Source of the DNA: Bacillus sp. OV322
Lineage (GTDB): Bacteria; Bacillota; Bacilli; Bacillales; DSM-1321
Length of the DNA stretch: 64,000 bases
Assembly (NCBI RefSeq): GCF_900112495.1
Contig: NZ_FOMA01000001.1
Coordinates: 825,225-889,224, forward strand
Reading direction: 5' to 3'
In this document: positions 10,353 to 20,047 of the stretch, one piece after another
Layout of the letters: each line of letters opens with the position of its first letter
Numbering within the stretch: the first letter of the stretch is position 1
The notes under the pieces: generated by a model
What the model saw: only the letters and a program-made list of their open reading frames with translations
What the model was told of the DNA's origin: nothing
Databases searched by the model: none
Program-made: the position numbers and the translations under genes

Positions 10353-10541
10353 ATGACTCATATCAATCAGTATTTAAGTTCATTGGCGCATAATTATTTC
10401 CTCATTTCCATTGCCGCTGTTTTATTTTTTACAATTAAGGCAATAGCGGCTTATTTATCGTATCAGCACTATAATAAAAAGCTGAAGTACATTCAGGACA
10501 CACTGGAAGAATTAAACAAAAAAATAACAGAAAAAGATTAG
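10353..10541 (+). CDS. Small single-pass membrane protein, 62 aa
   Basis: One hydrophobic segment (FLISIAAVLFFTIKAIAAYL) is followed by a charged helical tail (YIQDTLEELNKKITEKD) that could form a coiled coil. AAAAGGTTG lies upstream of the ATG. No family is recognised. It is separated from the preceding gene by about 110 bp. Confidence 0.5.
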   Translation: MTHINQYLSSLAHNYFLISIAAVLFFTIKAIAAYLSYQHYNKKLKYIQDTLEELNKKITEKD

Positions 10542-11222
10542 GCAAAATGAGAAAATGTTGAAATTTATAAAGAGCTGTTTAAACACTTTTAAGAGGGATG
10601 TTTCCTGGCCGTCCCGAAAACAGCCTGACTGCTATAACTCACTTCTGTGATAAATGAATGAAGCACTTTCTGCATGTAACATTCATTAGTTGTGTTCATT
10701 CTGCCAGTGCGCGAACCCGATAGAGTACTTGATAAACCAAGCTACTCTTTTCCTCCATAATCTCACCTATGTCTTAAACATCCAGATTGGACAGCGATCT
10801 TAATTAATTAGACTTCACGGCTATAAACCAATTATAGTTCCAGATTATTGTTTAAAACCTTACAGTTTCATTTTATTTTGTGGGAATACACCTTTAAAAC
10901 CTTAATAACCTGTTTATACTTTTTTGGTACTGCTTTTCTGAATGTATACAATTCAGCATGAATATGCCTGGGCAGCGCCCTGCTGAAGAGTTATCTACCT
11001 CCCGCCGGGGAAAGTGTAGAGTACCGTTATTCAATTTATTACTATCATTTAACATAATGTTATGTCTTAGGTGATTTGCCGGATAAGTGGTATACGAAAA
11101 AGAACAATAAATTTAAATTTTTTTTCAGGAATAATTCTTAAATTGATCATCCAAAATGGTTAGAAGTTTAACTGATGCGAAAATTATGGTAAGATAGGGA
11201 AAAATAAAATAAGGCAGTGACA
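10542..11222. other. Long intergenic region upstream of miaA
   Basis: About 680 bp with no frame that has both a start signal and recognisable sequence. A possible -10 (TAAGAT) lies at about 11190, but no clear -35 is seen. Nothing else is supported. Confidence 0.4.
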
Positions 11223-12179
11223 ATGTTGGTACATGAAAAATCAAAGCTTATAGTGATCATTGGGCCGACGGCGGTAGGTAAAACAAAATTAAGCATAGAA
11301 CTTGCCCGCCGCTTTAATGGGGAAATAATCAGCGGTGACTCCATGCAGATTTATAAGGGTATGGACATTGGTACCGCCAAAATTACAGAGGATGAAAAAG
11401 AGGGTATCCCGCACCATCTCCTCGATATCAAAGAACCTGAAGAATCTTTTAGTGCAGCAGATTTTCAAGAAATAGCTTCTGAGTTAATTCACGATATCCA
11501 TAAAAGGGGAAAAATACCAATTATTGCAGGGGGAACTGGTTTATATATCCAGTCAGTTCTGTATGACTACCATTTTTCTGAGGCGCCGCAAAATCCTGCT
11601 TACCGAAAAGAGCTTGAAGATGCAGCTGCCGAAAAAGGAAATGATTTTGTTTATGACAAGCTAAGGGCAATAGATCCTGAAAGTGCCGAAAAAATACATC
11701 CTAACAATATACGCAGAGTAATTCGGGCTTTAGAAATTCATCAATGCACCGGTCAAACAATGAGTGACCAGTTAAAGAAACAGGAATTTGAACTGAAATA
11801 TGATACAGCAATAATCGGTTTAATTATGGACCGTGAAAAGCTGTACAGCCGGATTAATGATAGAGTGGAATTAATGCTGGAGAATGGGCTTGAGGAAGAA
11901 GCTAGACGTTTTTTCGATGCAGGTTTGAAAAACTGTCAATCCACTCAGGCAATCGGATATAAAGAATTGTTTGGCTATTTTGAAGGAACATGCACGCTTG
12001 ATGAAGCTGTAGTTGCATTAAAGCAAAATTCCAGGCGCTATGCGAAACGCCAGCTTACTTGGTTCAGAAATAAGATGGATGTTGATTGGTTTGATATGAC
12101 AGATCAGGTAAATCTGTTGAAAAAAATAGAAGAAATAACAGCTTTTGTTGCAGGAAAGCTTTCAATAAAAGCGAATTAA
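11223..12179 (+). CDS. miaA: tRNA dimethylallyltransferase
   Basis: MiaA transfers the dimethylallyl group of DMAPP to N6 of A37 in tRNAs reading UNN codons. The P-loop GPTAVGKT is near the N-terminus. [28 protein letters not shown] and [11 protein letters not shown] match the family, and the length (318 aa) is normal. AAGG at 11211-11214 is 8 bp from the ATG at 11223; a GTG at 11217 is too close. hfq follows after 32 bp, as in B. subtilis. Confidence 0.97.
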   Translation: MLVHEKSKLIVIIGPTAVGKTKLSIELARRFNGEIISGDSMQIYKGMDIGTAKITEDEKEGIPHHLLDIKEPEESFSAADFQEIASELIHDIHKRGKIPIIAGGTGLYIQSVLYDYHFSEAPQNPAYRKELEDAAAEKGNDFVYDKLRAIDPESAEKIHPNNIRRVIRALEIHQCTGQTMSDQLKKQEFELKYDTAIIGLIMDREKLYSRINDRVELMLENGLEEEARRFFDAGLKNCQSTQAIGYKELFGYFEGTCTLDEAVVALKQNSRRYAKRQLTWFRNKMDVDWFDMTDQVNLLKKIEEITAFVAGKLSIKAN

Positions 12180-12211
12180 TAAAAGATAGAGAGAAAAGAG
12201 GAGGATTTAAC

Positions 12212-12445
12212 ATGAAACAATCCGTAAATATTCAGGATCAATTTTTAAACTCATTAAGAAAAGACGGTATCTTTGTTACCGTGTTTTTATTAAACGGATT
12301 CCAAATTAGAGGCCAAATAAAGGGATTTGATAACTTTACGGTACTATTCGAATCAGAAGGAAAGCAGCAATTAGTGTTTAAGCACGCAATTTCCACATTT
12401 GCGCCACAGCGTAACGTTCAGATTGACTTTGAAGCTAAAGAATAA
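12212..12445 (+). CDS. hfq: RNA chaperone Hfq
   Basis: 77 residues with the Sm1 motif ([20 protein letters not shown]) and the Sm2 motif region ([13 protein letters not shown]), forming the hexameric RNA-binding ring. The AGGAGG site is strong. It lies downstream of miaA, probably in one transcript, and ends at a strong terminator. Confidence 0.97.
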   Translation: MKQSVNIQDQFLNSLRKDGIFVTVFLLNGFQIRGQIKGFDNFTVLFESEGKQQLVFKHAISTFAPQRNVQIDFEAKE

Positions 12446-12455
12446 CGTCAGATAT

Positions 12456-12490
12456 AAAAAAGACAGGTTTTCATACCTGTCTTTTTTTTA
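12456..12490 (+). terminator. Intrinsic terminator of miaA-hfq
   Basis: AAAAAAGACAGGT and ACCTGTCTTTTTTTT form a 13-bp stem with a 6-nt loop and a T8 run. Confidence 0.9.
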
Positions 12491-12849
12491 TGCGTATAGA
12501 TAATAATTGGCTGATTAAATAATGTGATTTCCACTGAAACATTGTATGACTCCTTAAAAACCAATTGTTTTTTAAACAAAATATACTGTTATCAATCCCT
12601 AAAGAATATATATGAATGAAGAAAATATTTCTTGGGAAAGCGCAGGAAATGACATTCTCCTTAAAAAACAGGGTGAATCAGTACAAATTATGTCGGAAAT
12701 GCATTCATGTACATAAACAAAGAGAGAAATTTGTCCGCTTTTGTCTTGAAAACGTGAAATGCTACTATGATTTCTCTATAACCTGAGCGAAGAGGGCATT
12801 GGAAATATGGCGGCAGATGAAGAAAACGGTTTATAAAGAGGTGAAAGAT
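12491..12849. other. Upstream region of spoVK
   Basis: No gene is seen. A sporulation (sigma-E or sigma-K) promoter is expected for spoVK, but no convincing -35/-10 pair could be identified by eye. Confidence 0.35.
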
Positions 12850-13803
12850 TTGGATCAGCCTATCCGGATGAAAAATAACGGGCAAATAAATATTGTTTTG
12901 AGCGGTGAAAAGAGAAGAACTCAAATAAAAGAGCCGCCGGTCAGGGAAATACAGGAAAAGGATTTTCCTATTCAGCATATTGCTTTAAAAGAGATTGAAG
13001 AAGAGATGGGCGCTCTTGTCGGCATGGAAGAAATGAAGCGGATGATTAAGGAAGTATACGCCTGGATTTATGTGAACAAAAAGAGAGAAGAGCGCGGGCT
13101 GAAGGCTGGGCGGCAGGCACTGCATATGATGTTTAAGGGAAACCCCGGCACAGGAAAAACCACTGTGGCAAGGTTAATAGGGAAGCTTTTTCAAAAAATG
13201 GATGTGCTGAGCAAAGGGCATTTAATCGAAGCAGAGCGGGCAGATCTTGTTGGGGAATATATCGGGCATACTGCACAAAAAACCCGGGATTTAATTAAAA
13301 AGGCGCTGGGAGGGATTTTATTTATTGATGAAGCATATTCACTGGGGCGGGGCGGAGAAAAGGATTTTGGAAAAGAGGCAATTGATACTCTCGTAAAGCA
13401 TATGGAGGACCGGCAGCATGAATTTATTTTAATTTTAGCAGGGTACTCAAGGGAAATGGATTACTTTCTAACCTTAAATCCCGGACTTCATTCACGTTTT
13501 CCGCTAGTGGTGGATTTTCCTGATTACTCTGTGGATCAGCTGCTTGAAATATCCAGGCTTATGCTCAGTGAAAGGGAATATATAATGAACGGTGATGCAG
13601 AACGAAAATTAAGGGAGCACCTCTATTTGATAAAATCGTACCGCAGCCTGACATCTTTTTCAAATGGAAGGTATATCCGCAATGTCCTGGAAAAATCAAT
13701 TCGTGTCCAATCTATGAGACTTCTCATGGAAGACTCATATGAGCGCAATGATTTGCTCACATTGAGAAGCCAGGATTTAGTCTTTCCGGAGGATGAAGAA
13801 TAA
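12850..13803 (+). CDS. spoVK: Stage V sporulation protein K, AAA+ ATPase
   Basis: AAA+ ATPase of the CbxX/SpoVK family needed for late spore maturation. Walker A GNPGTGKTT, Walker B ILFIDEAYSL and the sensor region RFPLVVDFPDY are present, with QALHMMFKGNPG ahead of the P-loop. The TTG at 12850 has AGAGGTG 7 bp upstream and aligns the KNNGQINIVL start with B. subtilis SpoVK (317 aa against 322). An in-frame ATG at 12799 lacks a binding site. It is followed by a non-coding stretch and a convergent gene. Confidence 0.93.
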   Translation: MDQPIRMKNNGQINIVLSGEKRRTQIKEPPVREIQEKDFPIQHIALKEIEEEMGALVGMEEMKRMIKEVYAWIYVNKKREERGLKAGRQALHMMFKGNPGTGKTTVARLIGKLFQKMDVLSKGHLIEAERADLVGEYIGHTAQKTRDLIKKALGGILFIDEAYSLGRGGEKDFGKEAIDTLVKHMEDRQHEFILILAGYSREMDYFLTLNPGLHSRFPLVVDFPDYSVDQLLEISRLMLSEREYIMNGDAERKLREHLYLIKSYRSLTSFSNGRYIRNVLEKSIRVQSMRLLMEDSYERNDLLTLRSQDLVFPEDEE

Positions 13804-13983
13804 GGTAGGCCTTTGAAAAATGATTCTTCAAGTGATGATGTATTGCCTTTTGTTGTTTATTGCATTTTAATCACCATAATGAATAAGGTGCTTTCACTGT
13901 TGGATGATTCAGCCGAAAGCACCATGCTCTGTGTGCGCCTCAAGAGATACCTTATTTGCTTTGAATGGAGAGCAGGGCGCAAA

Positions 13984-14595
13984 TTACTTGGCAAGAGACT
14001 TCAGTTGTTTATTCGGCAGTTTCCATTTGTATATATACGAAAATACTCTTAACAGGGTAACTAATATGAAAAGGGTATATAGCTGCCATGCGCTTTGGGC
14101 AAATCCCATTCCGATAACTGCGCCGATCAAAATGGCCCATACTGCATAGATCTCTTCCTTGAATACAAGCGGTTTTCTCCCGGCGAGCAAGTCTCGTACA
14201 ATTCCGCCCCCGCTGCCTGTAAGTACAGCAGCAACAATAACTGCGCTGATTGGGTGATTCATCCGGACAGCGAACAGTGCTCCCTGGATTGCAAATGCGG
14301 ATAATCCGATTGCATCCGTTAAATTCCCCCATCTGTTCCAATGTTTAAGCAGATTTGCGGGAAACAGAAAAACGGCCGTTATTGTTAAAAAAGCGATGGT
14401 GAAATACATGCTTTGATTCCACAGGGCAGAAACAGGAACACCGATCAATAAGTTGCGGATCGCACCGCCTCCAAAAGCGGTCACTATTCCAAGGGTATAG
14501 ACCCCCAAGATATCATATTCTTCTTCCATGGCAATTACAGCCCCGCTGATTGCAAAAGCTATCGTGCCAATTATACTTAAAACTTCCCAAGTCAT
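13984..14595 (-). CDS. Trimeric intracellular cation channel (TRIC/UPF0126) family membrane protein
   Basis: 203 residues with seven hydrophobic segments in the duplicated three-helix arrangement of the family. Each half carries its glycine-rich motif (AFGGGAIRNLLIG and GSGGGIVRDLLAG). Bacterial TRIC homologues conduct monovalent cations. It lies convergent to spoVK and divergent from hflX. The substrate in this organism is not known. Confidence 0.85.
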   Translation of the reverse strand: MTWEVLSIIGTIAFAISGAVIAMEEEYDILGVYTLGIVTAFGGGAIRNLLIGVPVSALWNQSMYFTIAFLTITAVFLFPANLLKHWNRWGNLTDAIGLSAFAIQGALFAVRMNHPISAVIVAAVLTGSGGGIVRDLLAGRKPLVFKEEIYAVWAILIGAVIGMGFAQSAWQLYTLFILVTLLRVFSYIYKWKLPNKQLKSLAK

Positions 14596-14754
14596 AGTAC
14601 TACCTCGATGTAATCTTCATAATTTTTTAGCCAAATAAGATTTTAGCATGTTCAGAAAGATTTACAATGCTTTTGGTAAATTTTTTTGTTCACAAATGCA
14701 CATTAAAATAGGACAAAACTTACCAAGTTGTTTTTTAAGCAGTATGCTGGAATT

Positions 14755-14782
14755 TTGTGATGATGTATTTTTTTGGTATGAT
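14755..14782 (+). promoter_or_regulatory. Candidate sigma-A promoter of hflX-ynbB
   Basis: TTGTGA, 16-bp spacer, TATGAT, about 30 bp ahead of the hflX start. An inverted repeat TTGGTAA/TTACCAA flanks the sequence just upstream (about 14673-14735). Confidence 0.4.
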
Positions 14783-14812
14783 GAAGAAAAGCAAAAGAAA
14801 GAGGTGCCTAGC

Positions 14813-16066
14813 TTGGAACAAAGAGAATATGAAAAGGTAATTCTGATAGGGTGCCAAACAAATGAGGATGATGACCGATATCAATATTCACTGGAGGAGC
14901 TATCTTCATTAACAAAGACTGCAAATGGTGAAGTGCTGGCAATAGTCACTCAAAAAAGAGACCGCATTCATCCATCTACATATATAGGTAAGGGCAAAGT
15001 TGAAGAATTAGCACATCTGGAAGAAGAAATGGAGCCCGATCTTTTTATTTTCAATGATGAATTATCTCCGAGCCAAATCCGGAATTTATCCAAAGAACTT
15101 CAAGCAAGAATTATAGACCGTACCCAGCTGATCCTGGATATCTTTGCACAAAGAGCACGCTCTAAAGAAGGAAAGCTTCAGGTGGAGCTTGCACAGCTGC
15201 AATATCTGCTGCCGAGGCTTGCTGGCCAGGGTGTATCTTTGTCAAGGCTCGGAGGGGGAATTGGGACAAGAGGGCCCGGGGAAACCAAACTTGAGAGCGA
15301 TAGAAGACATATCAGAGGGAAAATTGATGATATCAAAAATCAGCTCAGTACAGTTGTGAAGCACAGGGAAAGATACCGTGAAAGAAGAAAGCGCAATAAG
15401 GCTTTTCAGGCAGCAATTGTGGGCTACACCAATGCAGGAAAGTCCACCTTGTTCAACCGCCTGACAGAAGCAGGATCTTTTGAAGAGAATTTATTATTTG
15501 CCACACTGGATCCTATGACAAGAAAGGCAGTCCTCCCAAGCGGGTTCAACATACTGATGACGGATACAGTCGGTTTTATCCAGGACCTGCCAACATCATT
15601 AATCGCCGCTTTCCGTTCCACACTTGAGGAAGTGAAAGAAGCGGATGTCCTGCTGCATGTAGTGGATTCATCTAGTCCGGACTATTTTAATCATGAAAAA
15701 ACAGTAAATAATCTTCTTGCTGATTTAGAGGTTCATAATATCCCGCAGATAACCATTTATAACAAACTTGATCAGCAGCATCCTGATTTCTTGCCGCTTT
15801 CTAAAGAAACATCATTGGTGATTAGCGCATTTGATCAAAATGATTTAAAATCAGTACTGTCATCCATTGAAGAAACCGTGATCGGCCAGATGGAATTTTA
15901 TCACGTTTACCTGCCATCCAGCGAAGGAAGACTTTTATCACAGCTGGAGAATGAAAGCATCCTGCGCTCTCTTTTGTTTCATGAAGAAGACGAACAATAT
16001 GAATGCAAAGGCTATAGCCTAAAGGACCATCCATTGACGGGCCAGCTAGAGAAATATGCAAAATAA
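14813..16066 (+). CDS. hflX: GTPase HflX (YnbA)
   Basis: HflX is a ribosome-associated GTPase that rescues or splits stalled ribosomes under stress. The N-terminal HflX domain has the glycine-rich [15 protein letters not shown]1 is [10 protein letters not shown]3 DTVGF and G4 NKLD. The TTG at 14813 has GAGGTG 6 bp upstream and gives 417 aa, near the B. subtilis length. An upstream in-frame ATG at 14648 would add a non-homologous leader that overlaps the promoter. ynbB follows after 12 bp. Confidence 0.93.
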   Translation: MEQREYEKVILIGCQTNEDDDRYQYSLEELSSLTKTANGEVLAIVTQKRDRIHPSTYIGKGKVEELAHLEEEMEPDLFIFNDELSPSQIRNLSKELQARIIDRTQLILDIFAQRARSKEGKLQVELAQLQYLLPRLAGQGVSLSRLGGGIGTRGPGETKLESDRRHIRGKIDDIKNQLSTVVKHRERYRERRKRNKAFQAAIVGYTNAGKSTLFNRLTEAGSFEENLLFATLDPMTRKAVLPSGFNILMTDTVGFIQDLPTSLIAAFRSTLEEVKEADVLLHVVDSSSPDYFNHEKTVNNLLADLEVHNIPQITIYNKLDQQHPDFLPLSKETSLVISAFDQNDLKSVLSSIEETVIGQMEFYHVYLPSSEGRLLSQLENESILRSLLFHEEDEQYECKGYSLKDHPLTGQLEKYAK

Positions 16067-16078
16067 AGGAGTAACATC

Positions 16079-17356
16079 ATGTATCAACATCTGAAAAACG
16101 GAAGCATCCTGCAAAAACTTGCTGATGAAATGGAAGGAAAGATAGCCCCATTGAAGCAGGAAGCAGCCAAAAGAGCTGAATCCAATCAGTTTCGGGTGCT
16201 GCAGAGCTTTCAAAAGCACAAAGTAAGTGATTCTCATTTTATCCCTTCAACAGGATATGGATATGATGATGCGGGCAGAGACACGCTTGAAGAAATCTAT
16301 GGAGAAGTATTCGGAGGAGAAGCAGGGCTTGTAAGGCCGCAGATCATCTCTGGAACACATGCTATCTCCATTTGTCTTTTCGGTGTTCTCAGGCCGGGAG
16401 ACGAGCTTCTATATATTACCGGTAAACCTTATGATACTTTAGAGGAAATTGTGGGTATAAGAGGTAATGGAACTGGATCGCTGAAGGAATTTCATATCGA
16501 TTATAATACTGTTCTTTTAAATGACGAAGGTAAAGTGGATTATGAAGAAGTCAGGAAAGCAATAACTCCAAAAACTAAAATGATTGGAATTCAAAGGTCG
16601 AAGGGATATGCTACAAGGCCGTCTTTCACTATCAGCGAAATCAAAGAAATGATTGATTATGTTAAAGGCATTAATCCGGATCTTGTGGTATTCGTAGATA
16701 ATTGTTACGGGGAGTTTGTGGAAGACATTGAGCCCTGCCATGTTGGAGCAGATCTGATGGCTGGTTCTCTTATCAAAAATCCCGGAGGAGGCCTTGCCAA
16801 AACTGGAGGGTATATTGTCGGGAAAAAGAAATGGGTGGAAGCCTGTTCCTACCGTCTTACCTCCCCTGGAATAGGTGCGGAAGCCGGAGCGTCCTTATAT
16901 AGCCTTCAGGAAATGTATCAAGGCTTCTTTCTTGCTCCCCATGTGGTTGAACAGGCCTTGACAGGAGCAATGTTTACCTCAGCGCTTCTTGAAAAATTAG
17001 GGATGAATACATATCCAAAATGGGATGCCAAAAGGACAGACCTGATTCAGTCTGTGCAATTTGATGATAAAGACAAAATGGTAGCCTTCTGCCAGGCCGT
17101 ACAATTTGCTTCGCCTGTTAATTCCCATGTTACACCGTACCCGAGCTATATGCCAGGCTATGAAAATGACGTTATTATGGCCGCTGGCACCTTCATTCAG
17201 GGTGCAAGCATAGAACTATCTGCAGATGGTCCAATAAGGCCTCCGTATGTGGCTTATGTTCAGGGAGGACTAACATACTCACATGTAAAAATTGCTGTGC
17301 TCACAGCAGCAGATTTCTTAATCGAGAAAAATCTGCTGAATATCGGAAATAAATGA
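16079..17356 (+). CDS. ynbB: Methionine gamma-lyase family protein YnbB (aluminium-resistance-type PLP enzyme)
   Basis: 425 residues of the fold-type I PLP family COG4100. The probable Schiff-base lysine is in GSLIKNPGGGLAKTGGYIVG, with VFVDNCYGEF for the PLP-binding Asp region and PQIISGTHAIS near the start. It resembles cystathionine gamma-synthase or methionine gamma-lyase enzymes, but the physiological substrate is unclear. It has a strong AAAGGAG and lies directly behind hflX and ahead of glnRA, as in B. subtilis. Confidence 0.92.
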   Translation: MYQHLKNGSILQKLADEMEGKIAPLKQEAAKRAESNQFRVLQSFQKHKVSDSHFIPSTGYGYDDAGRDTLEEIYGEVFGGEAGLVRPQIISGTHAISICLFGVLRPGDELLYITGKPYDTLEEIVGIRGNGTGSLKEFHIDYNTVLLNDEGKVDYEEVRKAITPKTKMIGIQRSKGYATRPSFTISEIKEMIDYVKGINPDLVVFVDNCYGEFVEDIEPCHVGADLMAGSLIKNPGGGLAKTGGYIVGKKKWVEACSYRLTSPGIGAEAGASLYSLQEMYQGFFLAPHVVEQALTGAMFTSALLEKLGMNTYPKWDAKRTDLIQSVQFDDKDKMVAFCQAVQFASPVNSHVTPYPSYMPGYENDVIMAAGTFIQGASIELSADGPIRPPYVAYVQGGLTYSHVKIAVLTAADFLIEKNLLNIGNK

Positions 17357-17381
17357 AGAAACATAATCCGGAAAAAACAAA

Positions 17382-17418
17382 ACATCGGCCCTGTGCCGGT
17401 GTTTAACTTTTTAAGGAA
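17382..17418 (+). terminator. Terminator of hflX-ynbB
   Basis: AACATCGGC and GCCGGTGTT pair around CCTGT, followed by TAACTTTTTAA. Confidence 0.65.
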
Positions 17419-17438
17419 AGTGTTCGAAAAAAATTTCA

Positions 17439-17455
17439 TGTTAGGAAACTTAACA
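17439..17455. promoter_or_regulatory. GlnR operator upstream of glnRA
   Basis: TGTTAGGAAACTTAACA is an exact match to the GlnR/TnrA consensus TGTNAN7TNACA. It lies 5 bp upstream of the -35 hexamer. A second, degenerate half-similar site (TGACATTTTTTCTTACG) overlaps the -35, in the same two-operator layout as B. subtilis glnRA. Confidence 0.85.
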
Positions 17456-17460
17456 TTCCT

Positions 17461-17489
17461 TTGACATTTTTTCTTACGTATAATATGAT
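17461..17489 (+). promoter_or_regulatory. Sigma-A promoter of glnRA
   Basis: TTGACA, 17-bp spacer, TATGAT, about 35 bp ahead of glnR. Repression by GlnR under nitrogen excess is expected from the adjoining operator. Confidence 0.8.
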
Positions 17490-17523
17490 ATCTATATGAA
17501 GAATATCAAGGAGGATCCGAAAT

Positions 17524-17928
17524 ATGAGCGGCAACAGCATTCGGCGTTCAATGCCTCTATTTTCAATCGGAGTTGTCATGCAGCTGACGGAGTTGTCTGC
17601 GCGCCAAATTCGGTATTATGAAGAGCACCACTTAATCACTCCTGACAGAACAGAAGGAAACCGCCGTCTTTTTTCGCTAAATGATATCGACAGGCTTCTG
17701 GAAATTAAGGAACTATTAGAGCAAGGCGTCAATCTTGCAGGAATAAAAAAAATATTCGCTGTTAAAGAAGAAGCCCAGTTTCAAAAAGAAATGATCAATC
17801 AAGATGAAAAACCAAAGCGCGATTTAAGTGATGAAGAATTAAGGAAACTCCTTAGAGCTGAACTGACTCACGGCGGCAAATACCGCACAAGCCTCAGGCA
17901 AGGCGATATGTCCCGTTTTTTTCATTAA
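17524..17928 (+). CDS. glnR: Nitrogen regulator GlnR (MerR family)
   Basis: 134 residues with a MerR-type winged helix ([37 protein letters not shown]). The C-terminal tail senses feedback-inhibited glutamine synthetase ([13 protein letters not shown]). GlnR represses glnRA and other nitrogen genes when glutamine is abundant. AAGGAGG is upstream. glnA follows after 44 bp and is co-transcribed. Confidence 0.96.
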   Translation: MSGNSIRRSMPLFSIGVVMQLTELSARQIRYYEEHHLITPDRTEGNRRLFSLNDIDRLLEIKELLEQGVNLAGIKKIFAVKEEAQFQKEMINQDEKPKRDLSDEELRKLLRAELTHGGKYRTSLRQGDMSRFFH

Positions 17929-17972
17929 TTTAAATAAATCTTACTTTATATGACTTGGGGAGGAATTTGACA

Positions 17973-19307
17973 ATGGCAAAGTTTACACGTGAAGACATTA
18001 GCCGCTTGGCAAAAGAGGAAAATGTAAAATATATCCGTCTGCAATTTACGGATATATTGGGAACGATTAAAAATGTTGAAATTCCTGTCAGCCAATTAGA
18101 AAAAGCTCTGGACAATAAAATGATGTTTGATGGATCTTCTATCGAAGGATTTGTCCGTATTGAGGAATCTGACATGTACTTATATCCTGATTTGGATACA
18201 TGGGTAATCTTCCCTTGGACATCTGAAAAAGGTAAAGTGGCACGCTTGATCTGTGATATTTATAATACAGATGGCACACCTTTTGAGGGTGATCCCCGTG
18301 CAAATCTAAAAAGAATTCTTGCTGAAGCAAGAGATTTAGGATTTACAAGCTTCAATCTTGGACCAGAACCGGAATTCTTCTTATTCAAACTGGATGCATC
18401 CGGCGAACCTACTCTGGAACTGAATGATAAAGGCGGATACTTTGATTTAGCGCCTACAGATCTTGGTGAAAATTGCCGTCGTGATATCGTGCTTGAGCTT
18501 GAAGAAATGGGCTTTGAAATTGAAGCATCACACCATGAAGTGGCACCTGGACAGCATGAAATTGACTTCAAATATGCGGATGCCATTACTGCTTGCGACA
18601 ACATCCAAACGTTCAAGCTTGTAGTAAAAACTATTGCACGCAAACATGGATTGCATGCAACCTTCATGCCTAAGCCATTATTTGGTGTAAATGGATCTGG
18701 TATGCACTGCAACGTTTCTTTATTCAAAGAGAAAGAAAATGCTTTTTATGATAAAAGCGGAAAACTGGAATTGAGTGAAACTGCAGAGCAATTCATTGCA
18801 GGAATCATAAAGCATGCTCCAAACTTTACTGCGGTAACCAACCCTACAGTAAATTCATTCAAGCGGCTTGTTCCTGGATATGAAGCACCATGTTATGTAG
18901 CATGGTCAGCTAAAAACCGCAGTCCGCTAATCCGTATTCCAGCTTCCCGCGGAATCAGCACACGTGTTGAAGTAAGAAGTGTCGATCCGGCTGCAAACCC
19001 ATACCTAGCACTGGCTGTACTTCTTAAAGCAGGCCTGGACGGTATTAAAAACCAATTAACACCGCCAGCCCCAGTAGACCGCAATATCTATGTAATGACA
19101 AAAGAAGAGCGTGAAGAAGTAGGGATCATCGACCTTCCAGCTACTCTTTATGCAGCACTTGAAAAGCTGAAAGAAGATGAAGTGATTTGTTCCGCTCTTG
19201 GTGAACACTTGCTTGAACATTTCATCGAAGCAAAAGAAATCGAATGGGATATGTTCCGCACACAAGTTCATCCTTGGGAACGCGAACAGTATATGTCAAT
19301 GTACTAA
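17973..19307 (+). CDS. glnA: Glutamine synthetase type I
   Basis: GlnA makes glutamine from glutamate, ammonia and ATP, and its feedback-inhibited form controls GlnR and TnrA. 444 residues with [46 protein letters not shown] and the ATP-binding [11 protein letters not shown]. The ATG at 17973 has GGGGAGG 9 bp upstream and gives the usual MAKFTREDI. The last 44 bp before the SMY-stop codons are repeated at 25871-25914. The 3' end here was therefore supplied by an inserted island; the encoded protein end is unchanged. Confidence 0.98.
   Translation: MAKFTREDISRLAKEENVKYIRLQFTDILGTIKNVEIPVSQLEKALDNKMMFDGSSIEGFVRIEESDMYLYPDLDTWVIFPWTSEKGKVARLICDIYNTDGTPFEGDPRANLKRILAEARDLGFTSFNLGPEPEFFLFKLDASGEPTLELNDKGGYFDLAPTDLGENCRRDIVLELEEMGFEIEASHHEVAPGQHEIDFKYADAITACDNIQTFKLVVKTIARKHGLHATFMPKPLFGVNGSGMHCNVSLFKEKENAFYDKSGKLELSETAEQFIAGIIKHAPNFTAVTNPTVNSFKRLVPGYEAPCYVAWSAKNRSPLIRIPASRGISTRVEVRSVDPAANPYLALAVLLKAGLDGIKNQLTPPAPVDRNIYVMTKEEREEVGIIDLPATLYAALEKLKEDEVICSALGEHLLEHFIEAKEIEWDMFRTQVHPWEREQYMSMY
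19252..19295 (+). repeat. Left attachment repeat (44 bp) in glnA
   Basis: Identical over 44 bp to 25871-25914. It encodes the last residues of GlnA up to QYM, just ahead of the synonymous Ser-Met-Tyr codons. Confidence 0.9.
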
Positions 19308-19313
19308 GAAACT

Positions 19314-19348
19314 CAACCCCTTGAGCCATATGGCTTCGAGGGGTTTTC
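19314..19348 (+). terminator. Terminator behind glnA, carried by the island
   Basis: AACCCCTTGAGCC and GGCTTCGAGGGGTT form a strong stem with a T-rich tail. It lies on the island side of the repeat and differs from the terminator after the second repeat. Confidence 0.85.
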
Positions 19349-20047
19349 TTTGATGGGCAAATGAGGGGGATTAGCTGTTTATTTAAGGCTTGCCCATCAT
19401 TTGCCCATCTTTTTTTCACGAGTGTTTTTGACCCAAAATGTCCTAAGTATATTCTTCAAATCTGTCCATTTGCTGTTCTTCTAATTTTTTCGAGTCTGTC
19501 AGCAATAAACGGCCATTTTACGGTGGAGAGTGGTAATGACGCCTCTCCCTTCAACATAGGGAAGCCCAAAAAAGTCTTTACCTGCAGCTAAGCGACTCTC
19601 TACTCATGATAAGACTCCATTACGATCTGCTGCATTTCTTCTAGCGTCCGCTCATCCAAATGAAGAGGAGGGGAGCTTCTTTTTCTTTTTAGTTCAGCAT
19701 ACTTCTCTGTTTGTTCAGTTAGTATCAACCCACGTAATTTCAGCACATTCCGATCCGGTATAATTTCTCCGCCCGCCTCACTCTTTTATAGGAATGTTTG
19801 TTTGTGTAAGTGTTCTTCTTAAGTATAAAGAGTTCAACTTTATTAGGAAACAGTAAAAAGAAAACTTTTAAGTTAATGTCGATATTTGTCGTGGAAATAA
19901 AAGTGAAAAGTGGGAAAACTATCGTATAATAGTCTTGTTAATTTGTGTTTTAATAGGAAAAATATATGTGAGTTAATATTCGAATAAAAAATATCTAAAT
20001 CTATTTTAACCCCTTACTATTACAATAATCAGATTGAAGGTCACGAT
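19349..20047. other. Left end of the island, non-coding with a possible gene remnant
   Basis: No intact gene is seen. On the minus strand at 19600-19770 a frame reads PDRNVLKLRGLILTEQTEKY and then LDERTLEEMQQIVMES before a stop. It weakly recalls the YolD-like proteins that accompany UV-repair polymerases and lacks a good start. A TATAAT at 19925-19930, about 115 bp ahead of the operon, may be its -10 box; no good -35 accompanies it. Confidence 0.35.
19390..19409 (+). repeat. Arm-type direct repeat pair, left end of island
   Basis: TTGCCCATC occurs at 19390-19398 and 19401-19409, an 11-bp period (one helical turn). Related copies lie near the other end. This spacing is typical of integrase or excisionase arm sites; the role is inferred. 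Confidence 0.5.

Noticed and set aside
13813..14149. Overlapping plus-strand frames after spoVK
   Set aside because: They run antisense into the conserved TRIC-family gene; no start signal and atypical composition.
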